DNA from: Euphorbia lathyris
Taxonomy: Eukaryota > Streptophyta > Magnoliopsida > Malpighiales > Euphorbiaceae
Assembly: GCF_963576675.1 (NCBI RefSeq)
Contig: NC_088918.1
Coordinates: 56,625,501 to 56,689,500 of the forward strand
Length of the DNA: 64,000 nucleotides
Reading direction: 5' to 3'
Shown here piece after piece: positions 11,628-23,634 of this stretch. The notes beneath the pieces are model-generated. The model was not told where the DNA came from, did not search any database, and saw nothing but the letters and a program-made list of their open reading frames with translations. A program made the translations under genes and the position numbers. The stretch's first letter is position 1. Each line of letters starts with the position of its first letter.

Positions 11628-12637
11628 TGATGCGTGGTTCGTCTAGCTGTGTTTACGGATGTAGTGTGATATGAGTGTGCTATGGGACTATGGATGTGGT
11701 CTTTATAATTTCTCTAAATTCACTAGACGTCACTACTTAGGGGCAAGTGTACCCCATTGTATCAAGTAATAATCCGGTTAAGACCGGGTATCGAATCCAC
11801 GGGATTTATAATTACAAGTATTAGACGACTCGGTTTCGTATGTTATTTAAGCGGTAATTACTTTCGGGTTAAGTAAGACTCAACTACACACTATTCCTCG
11901 ATATTGGCGACACTGATTTATGTAGCTAATACTCTATGAAGTGAGATGAATATGATAAGTTATAACCATGATAAATAATGATTCTAAATGTATACGGATA
12001 ATAGTTTACTCTTGCAAAGACGACTAAGTGTAGTAGAACCGACCCGTGAAGTACTTAGACTACGTGGTTCCTAGTCAAGGCGTGTCTAATGCGGGGGAAT
12101 TAGAAACTAGGGCCCGTAAGTTCCGTGGCTTATCAATTCCTACGGTTTCCGGTTTGTCACTTCCGGTAAGGCAACACCTATATAACTCCCTAAAGATAGC
12201 CCGAATGGCGGCGGTAATCGCATTCTCCTACACAATAATCAATTATCAATATCAAAACAAGCAATAAACATTAACACATAAAGGGAAATAGAGATTATAA
12301 ATCATAAATTATAAATATGGAAAGTGATTAGATGAAATACAACCAAGCCTAGTACATAGGAAGAGTACAAGCTAATTAGCAAGTAAAAAGGGAGAATCCG
12401 CCCTTGGAACTAGCTAACCGGACTCAAAGCCGTCTCCTAGGTCGTGGAGGTGGAACTCTCGAGCTTGGTGACGAATGGTGGAATGGAGCGTCAATGGAAT
12501 GCCGGAACAACGAACAAGCTCTCGAGGGGGGGGGAGAGTTTAACTTACAAAATCTGAATCTAAATTACAAAGAAAGAAAAGAGTATAGTGTAGCTCTCTA
12601 GTATGTAGTTGGTGTTAAATGAAGTTCAAAAGCTTCT

Positions 12638-12645
12638 TATTTATA
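12638..12645 (-). promoter_or_regulatory. TATA box of R2 3' LTR
   Basis: TATAAATA on the minus strand, downstream of the module array in element orientation. The matching box of the 5' LTR is at 21840-21847. Confidence 0.5.
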
Positions 12646-12724
12646 GACATCAAGCAAGGGCAAGTTTGTAATTTCACAAAGCACAAGTATGGAGCAACAT
12701 TATTTGGTGCAGAAATCCCATGAT

Positions 12725-13173
12725 ACGCCCCGCGTAAATTGGTCTACGCCCCGCGTAAATGCCCATTCCGTCAGAAATCTCCTGCATGTGGACCAATTTG
12801 TTGTCTTGTTGTCTCAAGCACGCCCTGCGTAAGGGATTGTACGCCCCGCGTCTTTGAGTCTCTGGAGTTTTATTGCTTGAATTGGTACTTTTACGCCGTG
12901 CGTAGCTGAAGTACGCCCCGCGTAAAAGAGTCTCTGATCTTTTTATGTTGAAGAACTGCCTTTTACGCCCCGCGTATATGGTGGTACGCCCCGCGTAAGG
13001 AGAGTTGACTCTGGGAGACAATGCAGTCTGACTTTCAGGATTAGGCCAATTATTGTCGACATGTGTCATACGCCCCGCGTATGCTGAGTCAGTTCCACAT
13101 GGCTTCTGCGGATAAGGCAATCATTACCGACACCATGTTTCACGCCCCGCGTAGGGGATTATACGCCCCGCGT
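12725..13173 (-). repeat. Direct two-box modules in R2 3' LTR (one module halved)
   Basis: Pairs of same-orientation boxes ACGCCCCGCGT (as printed) are separated by 9-10 bases. Five full pairs are present plus one single box near 13070, where the other LTR has a full pair. The missing 21 bases are flanked by CGCG, suggesting slippage or recombination between boxes. Confidence 0.9.
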
Positions 13174-13410
13174 ATGGAGTGGATTTTTGCTCATTTCTCG
13201 TACCTGAAATACAAAACTTGAGAGCCGAGTTAGCTTGACGTTTTTATTTCCTAAACTAATCAAAAACATGGAAAATAAACTGAAAGTACGAGATTTATTT
13301 TTATTTCTTTATTTTATCAAAACACTTTATTTTTGTAATTAAACTTATTTATTTTATCTAAAATCAACCCCTAAATCACGCTAAAAGATAGGGGTAAAAT
13401 ACCCCTATCA

Positions 13411-15352
13411 AACCTCCTCGGACTTTAAATTTTTACTTGTCCTCAAGTAAAAGAAATCGAAAGACAAGGGATTGAGAAAATTAGGAAACAAACCGAAGGT
13501 TGGTTTTGCCAAGTGCGTGATTTCAAAGTTATGGTTTTGTGCAAAGGTTCCGGTAAGTACCTACGCAAACAATTGAGTACGAGACTTTTCTGAAACCTCC
13601 ATGATCAAGATTTAATAGGCAATATTAACGGGGGTTGATTATCTTTTGAGAACCCGATAGTACCTCACCAAGGGATTTCGCTCTTACGCTCAATTTTAGG
13701 TGGGTCGGTGTTTTTTCACTCTTCTTTACACTTACTCGAGACCATATTGAATTTGCATTTTTATCCGGGTTTTTCCTCCTAAATATGGTTAGGCAATATT
13801 AAAAATGAACCCGGAGGGGGGTTGTAATGTGGGTGGCTTCTTTAGTGGTTAGTTTAAAGAAACTCGAGTTCAAAAATACCGTTTTGTGATTGCACCGTAT
13901 CATTGCTTATTTTGGCCTTAGCGAATTTTACAAGACGTACTTCAAAATTGCTCGGGTGGAGCTTTGAGAATGCCTTATTATTTATTGTATCATTTGTTTT
14001 GATAGAGGCACAAAAACAATATTTTGAGAGCTAATGGTGCTCATTTGCTAAGGCCGTGACTTATTTCGGGTAATTCGGGTGCAACTTGATTATGTCGGTA
14101 ATTGGACAAGAGGAAAAAGGGTTAAATGTTAAGAGGGTATTAACAAAAAAAGTTGGTTAATAGGCTTGAGGGGGTTTCCTAATGTTTAATGAAAACGAGA
14201 AAAATAAATTAAGAAAAATTAGCCTAAGTGGGTTCGGTTTATCATCTATTGCCTTTTTACCACAATAAGTGTACTTAACCCGGTATTAGATGCAAATACG
14301 ATGAGTCGAGTGAAGTCAAAGTTCTCGAAAAAGTGTGAAAGAATTAGAGTTCTCGTACGAACTCTTTTAGGCTCAAAATACCTCACAAAGATTCGGGTTT
14401 AAATTGTGTACTATCAAGTCTTCGCTAAATTCTCAACTATCCCATTTTTATTGCCTTTTCAAAGTTCATTATGGAGATAACATTCGGGTTTAAGACTCAG
14501 TGCCTTAGTTTAGTACTAATCCTAAGTTTGCACAAATTCCCTAACTTTAAGATCAAGTCTAAAATTTCTTAATCGAATCATTCCTTTATGTTCCGACACT
14601 TTTATTTTTGATGACAAATAACGGAACTTTAATTAATTTTCGAGGGAGGGATAGCATGTCGGGAAAATTTAAAAGAGTCAATAAATTAGTTTAATTATTT
14701 TGTTGTTATTAAATTTTTATTTTTGTTTTTGGTAGTGCAAAACAAACGTTAAGTGCGGGGTTGCACGTCCCTCAGCGTTATTTAAAATGACGCCTATTCC
14801 AAGGGCGTTGCAAAAAGAAATTAAAACAAAAACAAAAATAAAGCTAAGGAATGGAAAGAAGAAGACCCTAAGTGGCCAGGGGCCCTACGCGAGGCGTGCC
14901 CAGGGGGGCGCTCCGCGTAGGGTGGCGTTTAAATCCTTTATTTGGGCAGAGACTTAAGTACGCGGGGCGCAATAGGGGAGGCGCCCCGCGTAAGTTGTTG
15001 TTTTTATTATTGATGGAGTCAGAGACTCAAATACGCGGGGTGCAATAGGGGACGCCCCGCGTATTTGAGGTTCTGAATTTTAGGAACCACGGAAAGGAAC
15101 TTATACGCGGGGCGTAAGAGGGGGTACGCCCTGCGTAAAAGGTGTCTCTTGCAGAGTTTTGGATCAGAGGCACAAAGACGCGGGGCGTGCATAGGAAAAC
15201 GCCCCACGTATTATGTCGAATTGGGATTTGGCTTTCCGTGGCTGGGAAGCGAAACGAAGAAAACAAGGGAAAATTGAACAGATATATACAGGGAGTTTGA
15301 GAGAGTCAAACCAATGCTACGTTTTCTCGACTTTCCTTTCTGATGTGCAAGC
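13411..15352 (-). other. R2 post-pol noncoding region with purine tract
   Basis: There is no gene here, although R1 and R3 carry the accessory ORF in this interval. Next to pol are five inverted motif modules. The remaining roughly 1.4 kb is AT-rich and homologous to the tail of R3 (about 36840-37705). The last bases before the 3' LTR read GAGGAGGTT on the minus strand, the likely polypurine tract that primes plus-strand DNA. R4 has the same tract at 53861. Confidence 0.75.
14887..15209 (-). repeat. Five inverted two-box modules in R2
   Basis: Modules start at about 14887, 14960, 15033, 15104 and 15178. Each is an ACGCGGGGCGT-like box, 8-10 bases, then its inverted partner. They are spaced about 72 bp apart and share flanks of CAGAGACT type. 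Confidence 0.88.
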
Positions 15353-18300
15353 TTACGGTGGTGCGAGGAGTGTGGTTTCGCCTTGTTGTGGAAAAACGCC
15401 GCCGCGGTATATCTTTAGACGGTGGCCATTGACCCGTAGGGTTGCATTGTCGGAACCTTGGATTTCGCATGCCCCGGAGGGGTGCACATTGATGACGGTG
15501 TATGGTCCCGACCACCGACTTTTCAATTTTTCGGGAAATAACCGGAGGCGAGAATTGTAGAGGAGAACTTGATCCCCGTTGCTGAACTCCTGAATTTGGA
15601 TGTGCTTGTCGTGCCACCGCTTGGTACATTCTTTGTAGAGTTTGGCATTTTCGTATGACCCCAAGCGGAGTTCATCAAGAGTATTGAGTTGGAGGAGGCG
15701 GTGTTCTCCCGCAGCCTGCATGTCAAAATTTAAAATTTTTAGCGCCCAATAGGCTTTATGTTCCAATTCCACGGGTAAATGGCATGATTTTCCAAAAACT
15801 AGACGATAAGGGGACATCCCGATGGGCATCTTAAACGTCGTGCGGTAAGCCCAAAGAGCATCATCGAGCTTCAAGCTCTAGTCTTTTCTAGAGGAGCTAA
15901 CCGTTTTTTCTAAAATACGTTTTAACTCTCGGTTAGAAACCTCAACTTGCCCACTAGTTTGCGGGTGGTAGGGTGTAGAGACCCGGTGTGCAACCCCATA
16001 TTTAAGTAAGAGTTGATCGAATTGTCGGTTGCAAAAGTGGGAACCCCCGTCGCTAATGATAGTCCGAGGGGTTCCGAACCGAGTGAAAATGTTTTTCTTT
16101 ATGAATTTCCCTACCGCCTTAGAGTCGTTTGAAGGTAGGGCGACGGCCTCCACCCATTTGGAGACATAGTCAACCGCTACAAGAATGTAAGCGTTGTTAT
16201 GCGACTTAGGGAAAGGTCCCATGAAGTCTATCCCCCAAACGTCAAAAAGTTCGCAAACTAAGATTCCTTGTTGGAGCATTTCGTGGTTTCGGGAAATGTT
16301 TCCGCTCCTTTGACAAGCGTCACATGATTTGACGAAGTCTTGGGAATCTTTGGACAAAGTAGGCCAATAAAACCCACATTGTAAGACTTTTGCCATAGTC
16401 CGACTAGGGCCAAAATGGCCCCCCGGCTCTTGGGTATGACACATATGTAACACATGATTAACCTCTTCTTCCGGTATACACCTACGAATAATGTTATCGG
16501 CACAAGATTTGAACAGATAGGGTTCTTCCCAAAAATAATGCTTAGCATCGTGAAAGAATTTCTTACGCTGCTCATATGTAAGGTGCGGGGGAAGAATATT
16601 ACCGGCTTTGTAGTTTGCCATATCGGCATACCAAGGTAAAGATGTTACCGCGTAAAGTGCTTCATCGGGAAAGGTCTCCTTAATCTCAACAGCTTCCGAA
16701 GATTCGCCTTGCTTGCCTTATAAGCGAGAGAGATGATCAGCCACAACTCCACTCCTTTTTTATCTTTGATCTCGATGTCGAATTCTTGTAGGAGTAGGAT
16801 CCACCGTATCAAGCGTGGTTTGGTGTCCTGCTTAGTCATCAAGTATTTGAGAGCTGCGTGGTCAGTGTATACGATAATTTTGGATAACACAAGATATGAC
16901 CTAAATTTATCGAAAGCAAAAACAACGGCAAGCATCTCCTTTTCCGTGATGGAATAGTTTTGTTGGGCCTCATTGAGCGTTTTGCTCGCATAATAGATAG
17001 GGCGAAAGAGTTTATCCACCCGTTGGACCAAACAAGTGCCTACAGCCAAATCACTCGCATCACACATGAGTTCAAAGGGGAGGTTCCAATTGGGTTTCAC
17101 CATGATAGGTGCATTAACTAGTTTTTCCTTTAGCGTATTAAATGCAAGTAAACATTCGGGGGAAAAACTAAATTCCGCATCCTTTGCAAGGAGTTGGGTC
17201 AAGGGGGTTGCTATCTTAGAGAAATCCTTGATGAATTGTCTATAGAACCCCGCATGACCCAAGAAACTCTGAATTCCCTTAACGTTGATTGGTGGAGGTA
17301 GTTTTTCAATTACCTCGATCTTGGCCGGGTCGACCTCGATCCCCTCCCCGGACACCTTGTGTCCCAAAACAATGCAATCTTGAACCATAAATTGACATTT
17401 TTCCCAACTTAGCATAAGGTTAGTGTCTTCGCAACGTTGGAGGACCTTATCAAGATTACTTAAACAAATTTCAAAGGACGACCCAAAAACAGAAAAATCG
17501 TCCATGAAGACTTCCATGAAATCCTCAATCATTTCGGAGAATATAGCCGTCGTGCACCTTTGAAAGGTGGCGGGGGCGTTACAAAGCCCAAATGGCATCC
17601 GCCTATATGCAAATGTCCCATACGGACAAGTGAATGTCGATTTTTCCTGATCCGAAGGATCGACGGGAATTTGCATATAACCGGATAAGCCATCGAGGGT
17701 GCAAAAGAATTTATGACCCGCCATTCTTTCCAACATTTGGTCGATGAACGGCAAGGGAAAATGATCTTTTCGGGTGGCTTCGTTAAGTTTTCTATAATCA
17801 ATGCATACTCGCCACTCGGTTACTTTCCGTGTGGGGATTAATTCCCCTTGATCATTTTCCGTCACCGTTGTGCCCCCCTTTTTGGGAACACATTGGACCG
17901 GGCTAACCCATGGACTATCGGAGATAGGAAAGATTATACCTGCGTCGAGGAGTTTGATTACCTCGGCCTTCACTACCTCTTTCATATTGGGGTTAAGCCG
18001 TCGTTGCGGCTGCACGGAGGGCTTGACTTTATCCTCCATAAAGATGCGGTGCGTGCAAATGGTGGGGCTGATCCCTTTTATGTCGTGAATGGTCCACCCA
18101 AATGCGCCTTTATGTTTTTGTAATACCGCAATTAACGCCTCCTCCATTTCCACTGTCAAAAGCGAAGAAATAACAACCGGTAAGAAATTAGGAGGTTGCA
18201 AAAATACGTATTTTAAATTAGGAGGCAAGGGTTTGAGTTCCAAAGTTGGAGGTTCCTCAAGGGAGTTCTTCAGCTTTACTTTGCTATCCCGGTCTAAACC

Positions 18301-18471
18301 CTCAAACCGGCTCCTTGCCAACAGACATCGTTCTATTTCGGAGGAGTATTCAAACGGCTTGTTCAATGGCTCCTCATCCAAATGCTCAATACCATCCATT
18401 TCCGAAGAGGTTCCCGCGGAAGACCTCTTTGTCTTGCAACCGTAGGATGAGCTTACCTTCATGGACGTCAA
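15353..18471 (-). pseudogene. R2 pol: RT, RNase H and integrase with frameshift and stop
   Basis: Read on the minus strand, the RT block (18471-16645) contains [12 protein letters not shown] and the active-site FMDDFSVFG. RNase H follows with MCDASD, a [11 protein letters not shown] motif and YTDHAAL. The frame shifts near 16750, just before the ADHLSRL-type end of RNase H. Integrase (about 16700-15353) has the HHCC zinc site (HMCH, GGHF, CDACQ) and the D,D,E residues ([25 protein letters not shown]). A TAG at 15878-15880 replaces the Trp codon seen in R4. A further shift separates RT from protease near 18400. The domain order is Ty3/gypsy. This copy should not make a full polyprotein. Confidence 0.92.
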
Positions 18472-20674
18472 TGAGAGTCCTACCTGTTGCAGGGAATGGT
18501 CGTCCTAGGAGGATCGGTACCGAATCGTCTTCCGCCATATCAAGCACTACAAAATCGGCGGGGAAAATGAACTTGTCCAGTTTCACTAAGACATCCTCCA
18601 CAATTCCTTTTGGCCGGGCAATGGATCTATCGGCCAGCTGAAGCGTCATATTGGTAGGCTTAGGTTCTCCCAAACCGAGCTTCCTGAATACAGATAAAGG
18701 CATTAGATTGATGCTAGCACCTAAATCACATAAAGCTCTCCTAAACTCAACATTACCAATCGTGCAAGGGATAGAAAAACTACCTAAATGCTTGAGTTTA
18801 GGTGGGAGTTTGTTCGTTATAATCGCGGAGCATTCCTCCGTGAGCGCTACCGTTTCATTATAATCCAACTTCCTCTTTTTGGCGAGGATTTCTTTAAGAA
18901 ACTTCGCATATGTGGGCATTTGCTCCAATGCTTCCGCAAGTGGAATGTTAATGTGAAGTTTTTTAAAGATTTCCAAAAACTTGCCGTATTGGTGGTCCAA
19001 TTTTTCCTTTTTAAATCGTTGTGGAAAAAGGAGCTTCGGCACGTAAGCTCCAATTGGGTCACACACATTTTTATTCTTATCCAAGGAAGTTGAGGGTTTT
19101 GGATCTGAACCGGGGTTGCTTACCACTTCCGGTTCATTACTTACATGTGGAGTAGGTGGAGTCGCCTTTGGAACCTGTGGTTCCAAACCCTTACCACTAC
19201 GGAGAGTTATTGCTTGTGCGGTCTCCCAATCTTTTGGTTTCGGGTTTTGTTCGGTGTTAGTCGGGGGAGACCCATGTTGTCTCCCTTGTTGTTGGCGGCT
19301 TAATTGGGCCACTTGCTGTCCCAAGTCCCTGTAAAATGCTTCGTTGTTAGCAAGACGGGAAGATATTTCTTTAAGGAGATCAATTACCATTGCGTCTTGC
19401 GCATTGCTAGGGGGTTGTGATTTTTGCCCTTCTTGGTCATGAGGGAATTGGCCCAACCCTTGTTCCACAAATTTACCATGGGGATCGGATGGGGGCTTCA
19501 ATACATTCCGCTCGTTATCATAAGATGGAATGTGTTGAAGCCTCCTTCCGTTATTATTATTGTTATGGTGGTGATAAGCATGCGTGTTAGGATAGGAGTT
19601 ATAATGAGAATTATACCTTTGTTGTCCCCCTACATAACTTACACTTTCGGTGTCACCGGAAAAAGGGCTTCCGGCTTGACAATCCTTACCTTGGTGGCCA
19701 CCACCACAGTGAGAGCACACCAAGACTTGTGCTGAATTTTGGAGGCTCATTTGCGCCATTAAGGCGTCTAGTTTCTTGTTCATTTCGATCATGAAGATTG
19801 TGGGAGCCTCGTCTTCTACGGCAAAAGTTTGATGTTGCGAGGGTCCGACAAGCCGATCTTCTTGCCATTGGACGCTTTTCCTAGCTAATTCGTGAATGAG
19901 CTCATACGCCTCGCTTGCCGATTTGCGAAACAAATCCCCACCTGCGGCGGAATCAACGGTTGCACGATTAGTCGGTGTTACACCATGATAAAAAGTACTT
20001 ACTAAATCATGCTTAGGGATATCGTGATGGGGACAGCTTCGGAGCAGCTTTCGGAACCTAGCCCAAGCTGAGTGGAGGGCTTCGTATCTAAGTTGCCGAA
20101 AGGAAGTGATATCTTTTCTCAATTTAACCGTTTTAGAGGGCGGGAAGTAGTAAGATAGGAATTCCTTCTCGAGTTCCTTCCATGATGTGATCGATCCCGC
20201 TTCTAACGAGTGCAACCATTCCAACGCCTGTCCTGTCAAAGAAAAAGGAAATAGTTTTAGTTGGACGGCCTCAACTGGAACATTATTTTGCCGTGAAGTT
20301 TCGGCACACATAAGAAATTTATCAAGGTGTTCGTTAGGGTTTTCATGGGGTTCCCCTCCGAATTGACCGAATTATTGGATTAATTGGATCATGCTAGTCT
20401 TTATTTCAAATGTGTCGGCCGGAATGGTGGGGGCAACGATTCCGTGGTGGTTTTGAGGACGATGTGGAGCAAGAATCTCCAACATCGAACGCGTGTCGTT
20501 GCCTTCACCATTACGGTCGTTATTCACGGGTTGTTCCGGCACCCTTTGGTTGAGCTCGGGCTGGTTAGCTTCATCATTGAGATTTGCCATTCTCTCTTTT
20601 CGAATCCTACAAAGAGTACGTTCAATTTCAAGATCAATAGGAATAAGAGAATCACTTTTCGATCGGGTGTGCAT
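18386..20674 (-). pseudogene. R2 gag-protease, one nonsense codon
   Basis: One frame from the ATG at 20674 to 18386 encodes about 760 residues. A single TAA at 20372-20374 stands where R3 has CAA. In order it holds an N-terminal region (PIDLEIERTL), the capsid block (GQALEWLHSLEAG, then RSCPHHDIPKHDL), a zinc knuckle CX2CX3HX4C (CSHCGGGHQGKDC), a His/Asn-rich stretch, the AITLRSG motif and a retropepsin domain. The protease has CDLGASINLMPL as its active-site region (DLGAS rather than the usual DTGAS/DSGAS) and VPILLGRPF downstream. This is the reference for judging the pol deletion in R1 and R3. Confidence 0.9.
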
Positions 20675-20807
20675 AAAGTAAAAAGAAGTATAAAAGGTTA
20701 TCAACAAGAAAGAATAATGTTAGTAAGAGTATATATAAACAATTTATAAAAAAAGAATGCTTAAACTAACAATGAAACGTTTTTGTCTAATATTGTAGGA
20801 AATTATA

Positions 20808-20827
20808 AATCCCCGGCAACGGCGCCA
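20808..20827 (-). other. R2 primer binding site (tRNA-Asp)
   Basis: The minus strand reads TGGCGCCGTTGCCGGGGATT six bases after the 5' LTR. This is the site described for Athila/Tat elements, complementary to the 3' end of tRNA-Asp. Confidence 0.88.
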
Positions 20828-21839
20828 AAAACTTGATGCGTGGTTCGTCTTGCTGTGTTTACGGATGTAGTGTGATATGAGTGTGCTATGGGACTATGGA
20901 TGTGGTCTTTCTAATTGCTCTAAATTCACTAGACGTCACTACTTAGGGGCAAGTGTACCCCGTCGTATCAAGTAATAATCCGGTTAAGACCGGGTATCGA
21001 ATCCACGGGATTTATAATTACAAGTATTAGACGACTCGGTTTCGTATGTTATTTAAGCGGTAATTACTTTGGGGTTAAGTAAGACTCAACTACACACTAT
21101 TCCTCGATATTGGCGACACAGATTTATGTAGCTAAAACTCTATGAAGTGGGATGAATATGATAAGTTATAACCATGATAAATAATGATTCTAAATGTATA
21201 CGGATAATAGTTTACTCTTGCAAAGACGACTAAGTGTAGTAGAACCGACCCGTGAAGTACTTAGACTACGTGGTTCCTAGTCAATGCGTGTCTAATGCGG
21301 GGGAATTAGAAACTAGGGCTCGTAAGTTCCGTGTCTTGTCAATTCCTACGTTTTCCGGTTTGTCACTTCCGGTAAGGCAACACCTATATAACTCCCTAAA
21401 GATAGCCCGAATGGCGGCGGTAATCGCGTTCTCCTACACAATAATCAATTATCAATATCAAAACAAGCAATAAACATTAACACATAAAGGGAAATAGAGA
21501 TTATAAATCATAAATTATAAATATGGAAAGTGATTAGATGAAATACAACCAAGCCTAATACATAGGAAGAGTACAAGCTAATTAGCAAGTAAAAAGGGAG
21601 AATCCGCCCTTGGAACTAGCTAACCGGACTCAGAGCCGTCTCCTAGGTCGTGGAGGTGGAACACTCGAGCTTGGTGACGAATGGTGGAACGGAGCGTCAA
21701 TGGAATGCCGGAACAACGAACAAGCTCTCGAGGGGGAGAGTTTAACTTACAAAATCTGAATCTAAATTACAAAGAAAGAAAAGAGTATAGTGTAGCTCTC
21801 TAGTATGTAGTTGGTGTTAAATGAAGTTCAAGAGCTTCT

Positions 21840-21847
21840 TATTTATA
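21840..21847 (-). promoter_or_regulatory. TATA box of R2 5' LTR
   Basis: TATAAATA on the minus strand, followed by AGAAGC. It is the likely promoter for R2 genomic RNA, placed just after the module array. Confidence 0.55.
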
Positions 21848-21926
21848 AACATCAAGCAAGGGCAAGTTTGTAATTTCACAAAGCACAAGTATGGAGCAAC
21901 ATTATTTGGTGCAGAAATCCCATGAT

Positions 21927-22394
21927 ACGCCCCACGTAAATTGGTCTACGCCCCGCGTAAATGCCCATTCCGTCAGAAATCTCCTGCATGTGGACCAATT
22001 CGTTGTCTTGTTGTCTCAAGCACGCCCTGCGTAAGGGATTGTATGCCCCGCGTGTTTGAGTCTCTGGAGTTTTATTGCTTGAATTGGTACTTTTACGCCG
22101 TGCGTGGCTGAAGTACGCCCCGTGTAAAAGAGTCTCTGATCTTTTTATATTGAAGAACTGCCTTTTACGCCCCGCGTATATGGTGGTACGCCCCGCGTAA
22201 GGAGAGTTGACTCTGGGAGACAGTAGTCTGACTTTTAGGATTAGGCCAATTATTGCCGACATGTGTCATACGCCCCGCGTAAAGTGGTATACGCCACGCG
22301 TATGCTGAGTCAGTTCCACATGGCTTTTGCGGATAAGGCAATCATTACCGACACCATGTTTCACGCCCCGCGTAGGGGATTATACGCCCCGCGT
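21927..22394 (-). repeat. Six direct two-box modules in R2 5' LTR
   Basis: Six pairs of ACGCCCCGCGT-like boxes have the same orientation within each pair, with spacers of 9-10 bases. The fifth pair (about 22269-22300) is the one halved in the other LTR. Confidence 0.9.
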
Positions 22395-22630
22395 ATGGAG
22401 TGGATTTTTGCTCCTTTCTCGTACCTGAAATACAAAACTTGAGAGCGAGTTAGCTTAACGTTTTTATTTCCTAAACTAATCAAAAACGAGGAAAATAAAC
22501 TGAAAGTACGAGATTTATTTTTATTTCTTTATTTTATCAAAACACTTTATTTTTGTAATTAAACTTATTTATTTTATCTAAAATCAACCCGTAAATCACG
22601 CTAAAAGATAGGGGTAAAATACCCCTATCA

Positions 22631-23519
22631 AGCAGCTTATATACTAGGGATAAAGATCTATAGAGATAGATCAAGAAGACTGCTTTGTCTTTCATAGGCT
22701 ACATACATTGAAAAGGTGTTAAAGTGGTTTAGCATGCTTGAATCGAAAAGAGGTAACTTACCCATGGTACATGGGGTAAAGTTAAACAATCATCAATGTC
22801 CTAAAACAGAAGATGATAAGAAACGCATGGCTGTAATTCTGTATGCCAGCGCGATTGGTTCTATTATATATGCTATGATATGCACTAGACCTGACGTAGC
22901 ATTCGCGTTAAGCATAATGAGTCGCTATCAAGGAAATCCGGGTGATGAGCATAGGAATGCCATCAAGAAAATTCTTAAGTACTTGAGAAGGACTAAAGAC
23001 ATGTTCCTAGTGTATGGAGAAGGGGATCTGAAAATAGAAGGATTTTCAGATGCCAGTCATCTCACAGATGAGAACGATTTTAGATCCCAATTAGGATACT
23101 TGTTTATCTTGAATGGGGGCGCGGTCGGTTGGAAGAGTTCCAAGTAGGGAAGCGTGGCTTTCTCTACGACCGAGTCTGAGTACATAGCTGCTGCGAAGGC
23201 AACAAAGGAAGCAGTTTGGGTTAAGAAGTTCATTACCGAACTTGGTGTGGTGCCTGACATTGTGAATCACATTACTCTGTACTGTGATAACAATGGAGCC
23301 ATTGCACAAGCAAAGGAACCACGGTCTCATAATGCATCCAAGAATTACCTTAAGCGATACCACCTTGTAAGAGAGGTTGTTGCAAGAGGAGATGTGAGAA
23401 TAGAAAGAGTACCTATAGAGGACAACGTATCTGATCCATTGACAAAGCCCTTAACCCAAAAAGTACATTATCGTCATTTGAGTTCTACTGGGATAAGTTG
23501 TAGAAACAATTGGCTTTAG
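22631..23519 (+). pseudogene. C1 pol, second part (RT end and RNase H)
   Basis: This continues the C1 frame after R2, starting with the duplicated AGCAG. It includes the copia RT tail (CTRPDVAFALSIMSRY), the RNase H region (SDASHL, then STTESEYIAA and YCDNNGA) and the end of the polyprotein at 23517-23519. In-frame stops near 22694 and at 23145 break it. The second fits CAG to TAG in the KSSKQG context. Nothing suggests activity. Confidence 0.88.
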
Positions 23520-23520
23520 T

Positions 23521-23533
23521 CCAAGTGGGAGTA
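23521..23533 (+). other. C1 polypurine tract
   Basis: The sequence CCAAGTGGGAGTA directly precedes the TGTTGGGG start of the 3' LTR, the position and composition expected of a copia polypurine tract. Confidence 0.7.
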
Positions 23534-23634
23534 TGTTGGGGTTTAGTGTCCTATAGACAATTGTTCCAGGATATAAACCTACTGTAAATGAATTGTTCTT
23601 TATATCATTTGTTTTAATAAGATATGGTTGCATA

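Larger units (their letters stand above)
11628..13410 (-). mobile_element. R2 3' LTR, 1.78 kb
   Basis: On the minus strand it begins TGATAGGGGT and ends ACGCATCA. It starts with the inverted repeat GATAGGGGT, 5-base loop, ACCCCTATC. It carries the module array (12725-13173) and a TATAAATA box at 12638-12645. Compared with the 5' LTR it has lost one box plus spacer near 13080. Confidence 0.92.
11628..22630 (-). mobile_element. R2: Athila-like Ty3/gypsy element with both LTRs, 11.0 kb
   Basis: This is a complete structure on the minus strand: 5' LTR (22630-20834), tRNA-Asp-type primer site, gag-protease, RT, RNase H, integrase, noncoding tail, purine tract and 3' LTR (13410-11628). The target duplication is AGCAG (11623-11627 and 22631-22635). 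It lacks the accessory ORF found in R1 and R3, although the flanking motif modules and tail are present. Frameshifts and stops in gag and pol make this copy defective. The two LTRs are very similar, with a 21-bp deletion in the module array of the 3' copy. Confidence 0.93.
20834..22630 (-). mobile_element. R2 5' LTR, 1.80 kb
   Basis: It has the same ends and internal plan as the 3' LTR, with all six direct modules intact (21927-22394) and a TATAAATA box at 21840-21847. Few differences from the 3' LTR are visible by eye, so the insertion is fairly recent compared with its host C1. Confidence 0.93.

Noticed and set aside
12674..13120. ORFs with repeated YAGR, TRGV or TPRV words in LTRs (also 7336-7900, 21876-22262, 31005-31473, 15019-15266)
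   Set aside because: The repeats in the protein come from the two-box modules in a noncoding LTR or tail. The frames are not conserved among R1, R2 and R3.
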